Of a DNA stretch of 64,000 nucleotides, positions 35,800 to 43,084 are shown piece after piece. This stretch comes from AWTP1-13 sp963820375. Lineage in GTDB: Bacteria; Pseudomonadota; Alphaproteobacteria; Rhizobiales; Hyphomicrobiaceae. The notes beneath the pieces were generated by a model. The model was not told the origin of the DNA, did no database searches, and saw only the letters and a list, made by a program, of their open reading frames with translations. The stretch's first letter is position 1, and every line of letters begins with the position of its first letter. A program made the position numbers and the translations under genes. Location of the stretch: assembly GCA_963820375.1 (NCBI GenBank), contig CAWFZX010000033.1, positions 124,001 through 188,000 on the forward strand. The letters run 5' to 3'.

Positions 35800-36629
35800 G
35801 CGTCGAGGTCATGCCGCGCCGGTTGGGTTTTGCCGCCTATCTCACCTGCTTGGGTGGCATTGCCTGGCGCGAGGTTCTGCGCTTTCTGCATCAACGCGAG
35901 CGTTTTCTTGCCGCCCTCGTCCGACCGCTCGTCTGGTTATTCATCTTCGCCGCCGGCTTTCGACAGGTCCTCGGCGTGTCGATCATTCCGCCCTATCAGA
36001 CCTACGTTCTCTATGAAGTGTTCGTGACGCCGGGTCTGGTCGGCATGATCCAACTCTTCAACGCCATGCAAACATCTTTATCAATGGTCTACGACCGTGA
36101 GACGGGGGTGATGCGGACCCTGCTGCTCAGCCCCTTCCCGCGCGGTTTCCTCTTGCTGTCAAAGCTGGCGGGTGGTGTGGCCGTATCCTTGTTACAGGTG
36201 TATGTGTTTTTGCTGATCGCCTATTTTTGGGAAATTGAGCTGCCGATGGTCGGTTACTTTGCGGTCTTGCCAGCGCTCCTGCTGTCCGGCCTGATGCTGG
36301 GATCGCTCGCCCTTTTTATGTCGTCGGTGATCAAGCAGCTCGAGAATTTCGCCGGCGTCATGAATTTCATCATTTTCCCGATGTTTTTCGCCTCCTCGGC
36401 CCTCTATCCGCTGTGGCGCATCAAAGAAGCAAACCCGCTGCTCTATGAGATTTGCCGGGCCAATCCATTCACCCACGCCGTCGAGCTCATCCGCTTTGCC
36501 ATGTACGGCGAGGTCGAGCCGACCTCGCTCGCCATCGTCCTGGCTTTCACCGCCGTCTTTCTGACCGCGGCGATTTACGCCTATAACCCGTCCAAGGGAA
36601 TGCTGGCGCGGCGCGGCGAGCCCGGTTGA
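35796..36629 (+). CDS. ABC-2 type permease of the PQQ-linked module (LutF-like)
   Basis: The 277-residue protein has six hydrophobic segments in the ABC-2 pattern: a first helix after RPLVWLFIFAAGF, an amphipathic segment YDRETGVMRTLLLSPFPRG, and a C-terminal NPFTHAVELIRFAMYGE. ABC-2 permeases are usually exporters, yet the gene is paired with a periplasmic binding protein, an unusual combination kept in lut clusters. It overlaps the ATPase gene by 4 bases. Confidence 0.92.
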   Translation: MSVEVMPRRLGFAAYLTCLGGIAWREVLRFLHQRERFLAALVRPLVWLFIFAAGFRQVLGVSIIPPYQTYVLYEVFVTPGLVGMIQLFNAMQTSLSMVYDRETGVMRTLLLSPFPRGFLLLSKLAGGVAVSLLQVYVFLLIAYFWEIELPMVGYFAVLPALLLSGLMLGSLALFMSSVIKQLENFAGVMNFIIFPMFFASSALYPLWRIKEANPLLYEICRANPFTHAVELIRFAMYGEVEPTSLAIVLAFTAVFLTAAIYAYNPSKGMLARRGEPG

Positions 36630-36641
36630 GGATCCCTGACA

Positions 36642-37199
36642 ATGCCTCACCCCAACGTCAGCAGACTTGCCATCGGCGCCGCCTTTGTTGCCTCCGCAGC
36701 GCTCGGCGCCGACAGCGGCAGCCAGGATTGGCCCTGCGTGCAGCGCAAGGTCACCCAGCTGACCTCGGCGCAATTCTGGGACGGACCGCAAGTCGATGGT
36801 TTGTCTCGCTGGCAGGACAATGCTGCGATCGACAAGTTGATCCCGGTGTTGGTCAGCCGCCGCGTCCCCATCGAGGATGCGGCTGCGGCCATCGGGCGGT
36901 TTGCAGCGGAGCAGCCGCAGACAAGTCGCGACGAGACGCTAAAGCAGCTTTTTGCCGGGTTGCTTGCCACCGTGAACAACGAGCGCCGCCTCGTCATCAG
37001 CGGCATCGAACGATTTCAGCAGCGCCAACGCGGCCGCGCGCAGGAGATCGAACGCCAGGGCATCGAGATTCATCAGCTGAAGGAGCGGGCTGCGACGGAC
37101 GAAAGTGCCCGCGCCGCACTGATGCTCGCCGAGGACAAATACAAATGGGATGTCCGCGTGTTCACGCGAACGGCAGCAATCCCTGCCGCTCGCGTGTGA
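36642..37199 (+). CDS. Exported helical protein closing the PQQ-linked module
   Basis: The 185-residue product has a signal peptide (RLAIGAAFVASAALG), a conserved-looking SQDWPCVQRKV segment, a long helix around VNNERRLVISGIERFQQRQR that may form a coiled coil, and a C-terminal amphipathic part. It starts 12 bases behind the permease gene and ends 86 bases before the convergent xoxJ gene. It is probably periplasmic. The family is known only from context with the ABC genes. Confidence 0.75.
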   Translation: MPHPNVSRLAIGAAFVASAALGADSGSQDWPCVQRKVTQLTSAQFWDGPQVDGLSRWQDNAAIDKLIPVLVSRRVPIEDAAAAIGRFAAEQPQTSRDETLKQLFAGLLATVNNERRLVISGIERFQQRQRGRAQEIERQGIEIHQLKERAATDESARAALMLAEDKYKWDVRVFTRTAAIPAARV

Positions 37200-37285
37200 G
37201 GTGCCGGTTCTGATCGAGCAGCGGCTTTTTGCGCTTGGTCGCGAAATCCGTTCGCACATGCGCGATTGATGCAAAGTCGGGTTAG

Positions 37286-38131
37286 TTAGCGCCTCGGCAA
37301 AGTGATGAGATTGGCCTGCTCATCGAGCAAGGGCACCCCGTATTGCAGCAAAATCGCATCGATCTCGCCTTGCCGCTTGGCGATGATGTCGTTGAGCTGG
37401 TGCTTCCATTCGTCCTCGAGGTTGCGCACGCCGAAGGTGATGCGATAGGCCATGCGCGGTTCGGCCGTCTCCTTCAGCAGCGGCACCACAGCCAGCTTTT
37501 CCCCGCCTCTGGCCGCATAATACCCCGCGATCGGCCCCCACAAGATGCCGGCCTCGATCTCGCCCGAGCGAATATCGGCAATCATGCGCTCGCCAGGCAA
37601 ATCGTAACGCCGGTCGACCAGCAAGGGATAGGGCCGAGCGCGCTGCATCAGCCCCAGTCGCACCATCAGGCTGCTTGGTGGCGTACCGGCAATGATGCCG
37701 ATGCGCTTATCGCCAAGACGTGGATCGCCGAGGCTATCGACGCCGTCGAGGCCGGCGCCGTGGCGATATACCAGGGCATAGGTCGAGCGATAGTATGAGT
37801 TCGTGTTGAGAACCAGGTCGTCACCCTGGGCATAGCCCATGACCACGTCGCAACGCTTGGCAAACAGCGTATTGCGGATGAAGCCGGTCGCTTGCGGGAA
37901 CCAGGTATACTCCACCGGCACCTTGAGATCAGCGGCCACCAACTCGGCAACCTTATTCTCGAAGCCTTCGCCCTTGTCGTTCGAAAACGGCATGTTGCTT
38001 GCGTCAGCGCAAACGCGCAGGGCCGTGCGGTTGACGAGGTCGACACGCTGCCGTTCGGCGGCGTGCGCGGCGAGCCCGCAGCCCATCGTGGCCAACACCA
38101 GCAGCAAGACGATGAGGCGCTCACTTACCAC
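37286..38131 (-). CDS. xoxJ: XoxJ/MxaJ-type periplasmic binding protein for methanol dehydrogenase
   Basis: The 281-residue protein has a signal peptide (RLIVLLLVLATMGCGLAAHA) and a solute-binding family 3 fold: LRVCADASNMPFSNDKGEGF, YTWFPQATGFIRNTLFAKRCDVVMGY, and GEIEAGILWGPIAGYYA. This is the quinoprotein-dehydrogenase-associated group that includes MxaJ and XoxJ, thought to help activate or mature the dehydrogenase. I start at the GTG at 38131, inside the end of xoxG (11-base overlap), after AAGG. It closes the xoxF-xoxG-xoxJ operon. Confidence 0.88.
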   Translation of the reverse strand: MVSERLIVLLLVLATMGCGLAAHAAERQRVDLVNRTALRVCADASNMPFSNDKGEGFENKVAELVAADLKVPVEYTWFPQATGFIRNTLFAKRCDVVMGYAQGDDLVLNTNSYYRSTYALVYRHGAGLDGVDSLGDPRLGDKRIGIIAGTPPSSLMVRLGLMQRARPYPLLVDRRYDLPGERMIADIRSGEIEAGILWGPIAGYYAARGGEKLAVVPLLKETAEPRMAYRITFGVRNLEDEWKHQLNDIIAKRQGEIDAILLQYGVPLLDEQANLITLPRR

Positions 38132-38630
38132 CGAAACAGGCCTTTTCCGCGTTGTCTGCCGCTGCCGGCTTATCGACGCGCTTGGCAGGGCGGCCGCGCG
38201 GCAGCACACCGTCCGCGCGCGCTTTCAAGTAAACGTAGATATCATCGATGTAGCACATGACATTGGGATTATCCCCGAGCGCCGGCATCTTGCTTTGCTT
38301 ATCGGCGCGCATCACTTCGCGACCGCTGGCAACGACCAACATGAAATCAGGGTAGCTCATGGTTTTCAGGGATTCGATCAGCCCGGGCGCATAAGTCGAG
38401 CCCTCGCCATCGGGTCCGTGGCACACGTGGCATTCGGAATGATAACGGCGGAACCCCGAAAAGGTGTACCAGTCGACCGTGCCGTCGTTGGTGATCTGGT
38501 AGGTGGGCGAACCATCCGCGGTCTCCCATTTGCCGTCCTTTTCCTTCTTCTCCGTCTGGCCGACCGCTGCCGGCACCTGCAGAAGGCCAAAAACGACAAT
38601 AGAGGCCAGCGCCAAGCGACTGTGCGTCAC
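38121..38630 (-). CDS. xoxG: XoxG-like c-type cytochrome for methanol oxidation
   Basis: The 169-residue protein has a signal peptide and one haem motif (CHVCH), then GPDGEGSTYAPGLIESLKTM and a tail with extra cysteines (NVMCYIDDIYVYLKARADG and KACFGG). This is the methanol-metabolism-related cytochrome family with four cysteines, to which XoxG belongs. It accepts electrons from XoxF in the periplasm. The GTG at 38630 is favoured because GGAG lies six bases upstream; TTG 38636 is an alternative. It lies behind xoxF with a hairpin between them. Confidence 0.9.
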   Translation of the reverse strand: MTHSRLALASIVVFGLLQVPAAVGQTEKKEKDGKWETADGSPTYQITNDGTVDWYTFSGFRRYHSECHVCHGPDGEGSTYAPGLIESLKTMSYPDFMLVVASGREVMRADKQSKMPALGDNPNVMCYIDDIYVYLKARADGVLPRGRPAKRVDKPAAADNAEKACFGGK

Positions 38631-38683
38631 AAGCAACTCCAGGTGCGGGAGGCGTGGTGGAGGAAGACACGCTGCCGGCGCGT

Positions 38684-38719
38684 GGGAGGCCGGCTGACGC
38701 CGGCCTCCCGGTTTTTTTT
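38684..38719 (+). terminator. Perfect intrinsic terminator on the strand opposite to xoxFGJ
   Basis: In the 94-base gap between xoxF and xoxG the plus strand has an 11-bp stem (GGGAGGCCGGC / GCCGGCCTCCC, loop TGAC), then GG and eight T. This is an ideal terminator for plus-strand transcripts, although both flanking genes are on the minus strand. On the minus strand the same hairpin has an A-run before it and no U-run after it, so it may act there as an mRNA stabiliser. Confidence 0.85.
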
Positions 38720-38724
38720 GCGCG

Positions 38725-40545
38725 TTATGGCAGCGTGAACACGGTCAGCGCTCCGCCGAGCGCCGTATAGTCGCGAAGCCCGGCGTAGCCGCCGACGGCA
38801 CCCAAGCCATCGGTCGGGTTCGTGAGGCCCGCAGCAAGGCCGATACCGGCCCAGCCGCCGACGCCCGAGAGCACCGCCACATACTGTTTGCCACCGTGGC
38901 TATAGGTCATCACGTTGCCGATGATGCCGGACGGCGTCTTGAACTTGAACAACTCCTTGCCGTCCTTCTCATCAACTGCCTTCAGGTAGCCTTCCAGCGT
39001 GCCGTAGAAGACAATGCCACCGGCGGTGGCAAGCGCGCCTGACCAGACGGAGAACTGTTCAGGCTTCGACCAGGCGATCTTGCCTTGGCCTGCGTCCCAG
39101 GCAACGAAGTTGCCCATGCCGCCGTGACTGCCCGGTGCCGGGAACATCGACAGCGTCGCCCCGACGTAGGGCTGGCCGGCCGTGTAGGAGACCCGGAACG
39201 GTTCGTAGTCCATGCACACGTGGTTGGTCGGCACGTAGAACAGGTTTGTCCGCGGGGAGAAGGCCGCGGGCTGCTGGTCTTTGGTGCCGAGGGCTGCGGG
39301 GCAGACGCCTTTGGTATTCTTGTCCTGGCCGGTCTGGAACGTCGAATATTCCTTGACGACCTGAGGACGACCGTACTGCGGACTGTTCTTGTCCATGACA
39401 ACGCCGCTGGTCCAATTGACCTTGGGGTCGTATTTCTCGGCCACCAGCAGCTCTCCCGTCACGCGGTCGAGCGTGTAGCCGAGACCATTACGGTCGAAGT
39501 GGACCAACGCTTTGCGCTTTTGACCCTTGACGTCGATGTCGGCAAGAATCATTTCGTTGACGCCGTCGAAGTCCCACTCATCGAAGGGCGTCATCTGGTA
39601 GGCCCAGCGCGCCATGCCCGTGTCAGCGTCACGGGCGATGATGGCCATCGTCCATTTCTGGTCGATCGGCTTGCCATCGGGGCCGGCACGCTGCACCGGG
39701 TTCCAGGTCGAAGGATTGGCCGTCCCGTAGAAGAACAGGTTGGTCTCAGGATCGTAGGAGAACCATCCCCAGGCGGTACCGCCGCCGATCTTCCACTGAT
39801 CGCCGTTCCAGGTTTTGAGCGAGGAGTCCTTGCCGACGGGCTTGCCCAGCGACATGGTCTTTTCTGGATCGAACAGCGTTTCTGAGTCTGGGCCCAGCGT
39901 ATAGGCGCGCCACGCCTGCTTGCCGGTCTTGGCATCGTAAGCGGTGACGTGGCCGCGCACGCCGAACTCGGCTCCGGAGATGCCAACGATGATCTTGTCC
40001 TTCACCGGCAGCACGGTGGCCGTATTGGTCTCACCCTTCTTGGGATCACCGTTGACGACCTTCCATTTCTCCTTCCCAGTCTTTGCCTCAAGCGCAACCA
40101 AGGTGGTGTCCGCTTGATGATGATAGATGGTATCGTCAGCGTGGGCGAGGCCACGATAGACGGTATCGCAACACATCACTGGAATGACGGAGGGGTCTTG
40201 CTTGGGCTCGTACTTCCAGAGGATCTTGCCCTCGTTCTTCAGATCGAGCGCATAGACGATATTGGGAAAGGGCGTGTGGACGTACATGACGTCGCCCACC
40301 ACAAGCGGCGAGCCCTCATGGCCACGCAGCACGCCGGTCGAGAACGTCCAAGCAACTTTTAGGTTTTTGACGGTGTCACGATTGATTTGATCAAGCTTGC
40401 TGTAGCGTTGATTGGCGTAATCGCCCGTCTGAATCACCCATTGGTTGGGATCTGCGGTCCGATCGAGGACGTCCTTGCTCGCTTGGGCCGGTACCGCTGA
40501 CGCGGCCACGGCCAGCAATACACCTGCGAGTGCATGTCTGTGCAT
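38725..40545 (-). CDS. xoxF: Lanthanide-dependent methanol dehydrogenase XoxF
   Basis: The 606-residue periplasmic quinoprotein has a signal peptide (MHRHALAGVLLAVAASAVPA) and an eight-bladed PQQ propeller. Expected cofactor residues are present: vicinal C125-C126 (VMCCDT), E193 (SGAEFG), N277 (TANPSTWN), the catalytic D325 and, two residues on, D327 in DEWDFDGVN. The Asp at the second position is the known mark of lanthanide use; calcium MxaF enzymes have Ala there. The ATG at 40545 has AAGGAG upstream. It leads the operon xoxF-xoxG-xoxJ. No mxaF is present in the window. Confidence 0.96.
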   Translation of the reverse strand: MHRHALAGVLLAVAASAVPAQASKDVLDRTADPNQWVIQTGDYANQRYSKLDQINRDTVKNLKVAWTFSTGVLRGHEGSPLVVGDVMYVHTPFPNIVYALDLKNEGKILWKYEPKQDPSVIPVMCCDTVYRGLAHADDTIYHHQADTTLVALEAKTGKEKWKVVNGDPKKGETNTATVLPVKDKIIVGISGAEFGVRGHVTAYDAKTGKQAWRAYTLGPDSETLFDPEKTMSLGKPVGKDSSLKTWNGDQWKIGGGTAWGWFSYDPETNLFFYGTANPSTWNPVQRAGPDGKPIDQKWTMAIIARDADTGMARWAYQMTPFDEWDFDGVNEMILADIDVKGQKRKALVHFDRNGLGYTLDRVTGELLVAEKYDPKVNWTSGVVMDKNSPQYGRPQVVKEYSTFQTGQDKNTKGVCPAALGTKDQQPAAFSPRTNLFYVPTNHVCMDYEPFRVSYTAGQPYVGATLSMFPAPGSHGGMGNFVAWDAGQGKIAWSKPEQFSVWSGALATAGGIVFYGTLEGYLKAVDEKDGKELFKFKTPSGIIGNVMTYSHGGKQYVAVLSGVGGWAGIGLAAGLTNPTDGLGAVGGYAGLRDYTALGGALTVFTLP

Positions 40546-40827
40546 AGCGCCACTCCTTGAAGAACATTTCTTATAAGTGGTAGCGATCGCCAGCACGTCG
40601 CAGCCAAGCCCCCCCAATTTTGCCGAACTTCAGGGCTTGCGAACGGAACGCTCATTCCCGCAATCAAGGGCGTTCCTGGAGTCGAGGGCTACCAGTGCAA
40701 AATCCTACGCAGGATTGCCCGATCCCGCAAGTCAAAATGACGCATTGGGATTGTCGGGCGATGGACGGGGCGCGTTAATCGCGCCGGCGACCAGGCCTGC
40801 CCCGGACCCTTTCCGCGGTGAGGAGCC
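40546..40827 (-). promoter_or_regulatory. xoxF upstream region with two dyads
   Basis: The 282 bp between xoxF and the next gene upstream on the same strand hold two inverted repeats. One is GGAACGC (40645-40651) with GCGTTCC (40670-40676). The other is AATCCT-ACGC-AGGATT (40701-40716). They lie 100-171 bases before the xoxF start codon, a suitable distance for activator sites. No regulator is assigned. Confidence 0.5.
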
Positions 40828-41181
40828 TCAAAAGCAAAGGAGCTCGGCTTCAACCTGGGCGCGCTTCAAGTCGTCGATTTTGGCGCGCAGCGCTGGCGCG
40901 TTGAGGAACATCGCGGCATTCTCGCCGCCACGCTGGCGCACGCGCATGATCGTTTCGGCCTCCTCGTACTTCTGGTAGGGCAGCAGCGCGGCAATGGCGT
41001 CAATGGAACACGCGCATCGCTCCAAGGCTTGACGCGTCTGACCGTTCACCTGCATGCAGCCAAACACGTAGTCGGCGCGGGCAATCGTTGGATAGTCGTT
41101 GACGGGGACCTCAACGGGCTGGGCGGTTGCAACAGCGCAATGGACGGCCAACAGGCCGACCGCCCCTAGCATTCGATGCAT
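40828..41181 (-). CDS. Small exported four-cysteine protein near xoxF
   Basis: The 117-residue product has a signal peptide ending near ATA-QPVEV. A compact domain follows with VNDYPTIARADYVFGCM, RCACSIDAIAALLPY and a C-terminal AEAELLCF, giving four cysteines outside the signal that may form two disulfides. It lies upstream of xoxF on the same strand and may be part of its transcript. I recall similar proteins near methylotrophy genes, but no function is known to me. Confidence 0.72.
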   Translation of the reverse strand: MHRMLGAVGLLAVHCAVATAQPVEVPVNDYPTIARADYVFGCMQVNGQTRQALERCACSIDAIAALLPYQKYEEAETIMRVRQRGGENAAMFLNAPALRAKIDDLKRAQVEAELLCF

Positions 41182-41371
41182 CCCGTCCTCCGATCTTTGA
41201 GCTGGACGTTAGGAGGCAGCCTTCAAGGGTCTGCGGCAGCCTTGGCAGGCACCGAGGCGCGCGGCCCACGCCCCAAAATCGGCAGCAATTGACCATAGAC
41301 CCAGGCCTGCAGCGGCGCAATCATGGGGGCCAACGGCCGGGCGCGGCCGACGTCAAGGCTTGCGGCCGAAC

Positions 41372-41539
41372 ATGCTGCCCGAGACAACCGGCAAGATGGT
41401 GCGCAAAAGGCTCCTCGCAGGCGATCTGCTGTGGCGACCCTGTTGGCTGCCGCCGCGCTGGCCTATGCTGGGCAGCGCAGGCTTTGCAGGCCACGACCCA
41501 AGCGTTATGCGCGACATCGCCAGGATAGGTGCCAAATAG
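41372..41539 (+). CDS. Possible 55-residue peptide gene
   Basis: A short frame starts MLPETTGKMVRKRLLAGD and ends VMRDIARIGAK, stopping nine bases before the next start. Its end overlaps the strong AGGAGG of the following gene, which suggests an operon. Composition is Trp- and Pro-rich in the middle, and no family is known, so it may not be real. Confidence 0.3.
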   Translation: MLPETTGKMVRKRLLAGDLLWRPCWLPPRWPMLGSAGFAGHDPSVMRDIARIGAK

Positions 41540-41548
41540 GAGGACGTC

Positions 41549-41749
41549 GTGATCGCTATTCTCTTCACGGTCTGTCTCGTCGCCGATCCAGGCACCTGTC
41601 GCGATCACAAGATAACCCTGCTCCCAGGCGTCACCGTCATCCAGTGCCTGATGCGGGCCCCGCCGCAGATCGCCCAATGGTGCGAAGAGCACCCGGGCTG
41701 GCACGTCGAGCGCTGGCAATGTGGCGATGCGAGCCGGGAGCAGATTTGA
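41549..41749 (+). CDS. Small conserved-looking cysteine-containing protein, 66 residues
   Basis: The GTG at 41549 follows an ideal AGGAGG. The protein reads MIAILFTVCLVADPGTCRDH and later VIQCLMRAPPQIAQWCEEHP and WHVERWQCG, with five cysteines. Small proteins with this CLxADPxxCR and W-x-CG pattern are widespread in alphaproteobacteria but uncharacterised, from my memory of such genomes. It is 26 bases before the pentapeptide-repeat gene. Confidence 0.7.
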   Translation: MIAILFTVCLVADPGTCRDHKITLLPGVTVIQCLMRAPPQIAQWCEEHPGWHVERWQCGDASREQI

Positions 41750-41775
41750 CGGCTACGTGAGCAGCGAGGCGAAGC

Positions 41776-42585
41776 ATGCAAGTAGCGCGCTGGCGCAAAC
41801 GACCATTAGCCGCTGCCCTGCTTGGGCTCGCCCTCTCAGGTGCTGCCGCCGCCCAGGACATGATCCGATATTTGGATCTCAAGTCAGACGAGTTCACCAA
41901 GGCCGATTTTACGCGTGCCGAAATCGAGGCCGCCCTCGCGGCGGTTGGCCCAACGGGTCTGCTTGACCTCACCGGTCGGCGCCTCAATGGCCTTGATCTG
42001 TCGGCGCTCGACCTCAGGCGCAGCAAGCTACAGGCCGCACGCCTCAACAAGGCCAATCTTGCCGGCGCCAACCTCGATGGGGTGATGTTGGACCAGGCCT
42101 GGGCGCTCGAGGCCGATTTTACCGGCGCCACGCTCCGGGGTGCCAGCTTGTTTGCCACGCAGCTGATGGGTGCTCGGCTCGATCGGGCCGATTTTTCCGC
42201 CGCTCGGGTCGCCGCCGATCTATCGCGCGCGAGCCTGATCGAGGCGCGCTTTGACGGCGCGAATTTGTCCCCCGACATGCGCAACCAATCCATGGGGTTG
42301 ATGCGGGGCGTTTTGCGATCGGCCAAGTTGGATCGGGCAAGCTTTGCCAATGCCAACCTGTCGCGCGTGGCCCTCGAGTTCGCGTCCTTGCGGGGGGCGA
42401 GCCTCAAGGCTGCCAAGCTGAACGGGGCCGAACTGGCCGGTGCCGATCTGCAAGGCGCTGACGTCACCGACGCCGATTTCGAGAATGCCGATGCCACCTC
42501 CACCCGCTTGCTGGGCCTGCATGGACGGGCCCAGGCGCGCAATTTCGATCGCATCAAAAATCTCGACCGCGCCTTTTTGGATTAG
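41776..42585 (+). CDS. Exported pentapeptide-repeat protein
   Basis: The 269-residue protein has a signal peptide (PLAAALLGLALSGAAAAQ). About 25 consecutive A(D/N)Lxx-type pentapeptides follow between residues 60 and 250 (LNKANLAGANLDGVML, LKAAKLNGAELAGADLQGAD), interrupted once around SPDMRNQSMG. The repeats should form a quadrilateral beta-helix in the periplasm. Placed between xoxF and the second PQQ dehydrogenase, it may be a scaffold or an inhibitor; this is inferred from position only. Confidence 0.85.
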   Translation: MQVARWRKRPLAAALLGLALSGAAAAQDMIRYLDLKSDEFTKADFTRAEIEAALAAVGPTGLLDLTGRRLNGLDLSALDLRRSKLQAARLNKANLAGANLDGVMLDQAWALEADFTGATLRGASLFATQLMGARLDRADFSAARVAADLSRASLIEARFDGANLSPDMRNQSMGLMRGVLRSAKLDRASFANANLSRVALEFASLRGASLKAAKLNGAELAGADLQGADVTDADFENADATSTRLLGLHGRAQARNFDRIKNLDRAFLD

Positions 42586-43084
42586 GCCTGGCGAGGCAGG
42601 TGCTGAAAGGTGGGATGGCGACACCTCGGCCCGAGAATTGGTGAAGAATTGGCGGGCAAATCGGGCGAGGAATGCCTCGGCGATGCGCCTCGAGCCCGCA
42701 GCCGGTCCGCAGCGGCCCCCGAGGCCGCCATGACGGTGCCGCGTCACGGAGGCCTTTTTCGCCAGCTGTTTTGCCGCGTGTTGGCGCGCGCGTTCCAAGC
42801 GCTAAGATCGTGGTTTTTCTGGGTTTTTCAGCGCACGCGCCAGAACGGCGCCGGCGACTAAAGCACTTGTCGGCAAAAGACAGTTCACGTACGGTCAAGC
42901 CGGCTCACGCTTGCACGAGACGATCCAAACGGCGACGTGGGCTCGCCAAGGTCTCACTGTCGCTGAATGCCCGCCGACAGCTTGACACCATGGCAAGGCG
43001 GCGCCAGCATTTGCACGGCTACAACAAGAGGGCTCGAAACTCCCAACCGACAATGACGGGAGTTCGGGTTGGAGGAGACACATC
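42586..43084. other. 499-bp region upstream of the second PQQ dehydrogenase
   Basis: This gap holds the probable promoter of the dehydrogenase gene: TTGACA at 42982-42987, about 100 bases before the start, could be a -35 element, though the -10 is not clear. A possible 43-residue basic frame at 42730-42861 has a weak ribosome binding site and is not called. Confidence 0.5.

Noticed and set aside
38725..40545. Calcium-type methanol dehydrogenase (mxaF)
   Set aside because: The residue two positions after the catalytic Asp is Asp (DEWDFDG), not Ala, and the partners are XoxG/XoxJ-like with no mxaI gene.
42730..42861. Possible 43-residue basic peptide upstream of the PQQ dehydrogenase
   Set aside because: Only a weak ribosome binding site, no recognisable family and Phe/Arg-rich composition; not enough to call.
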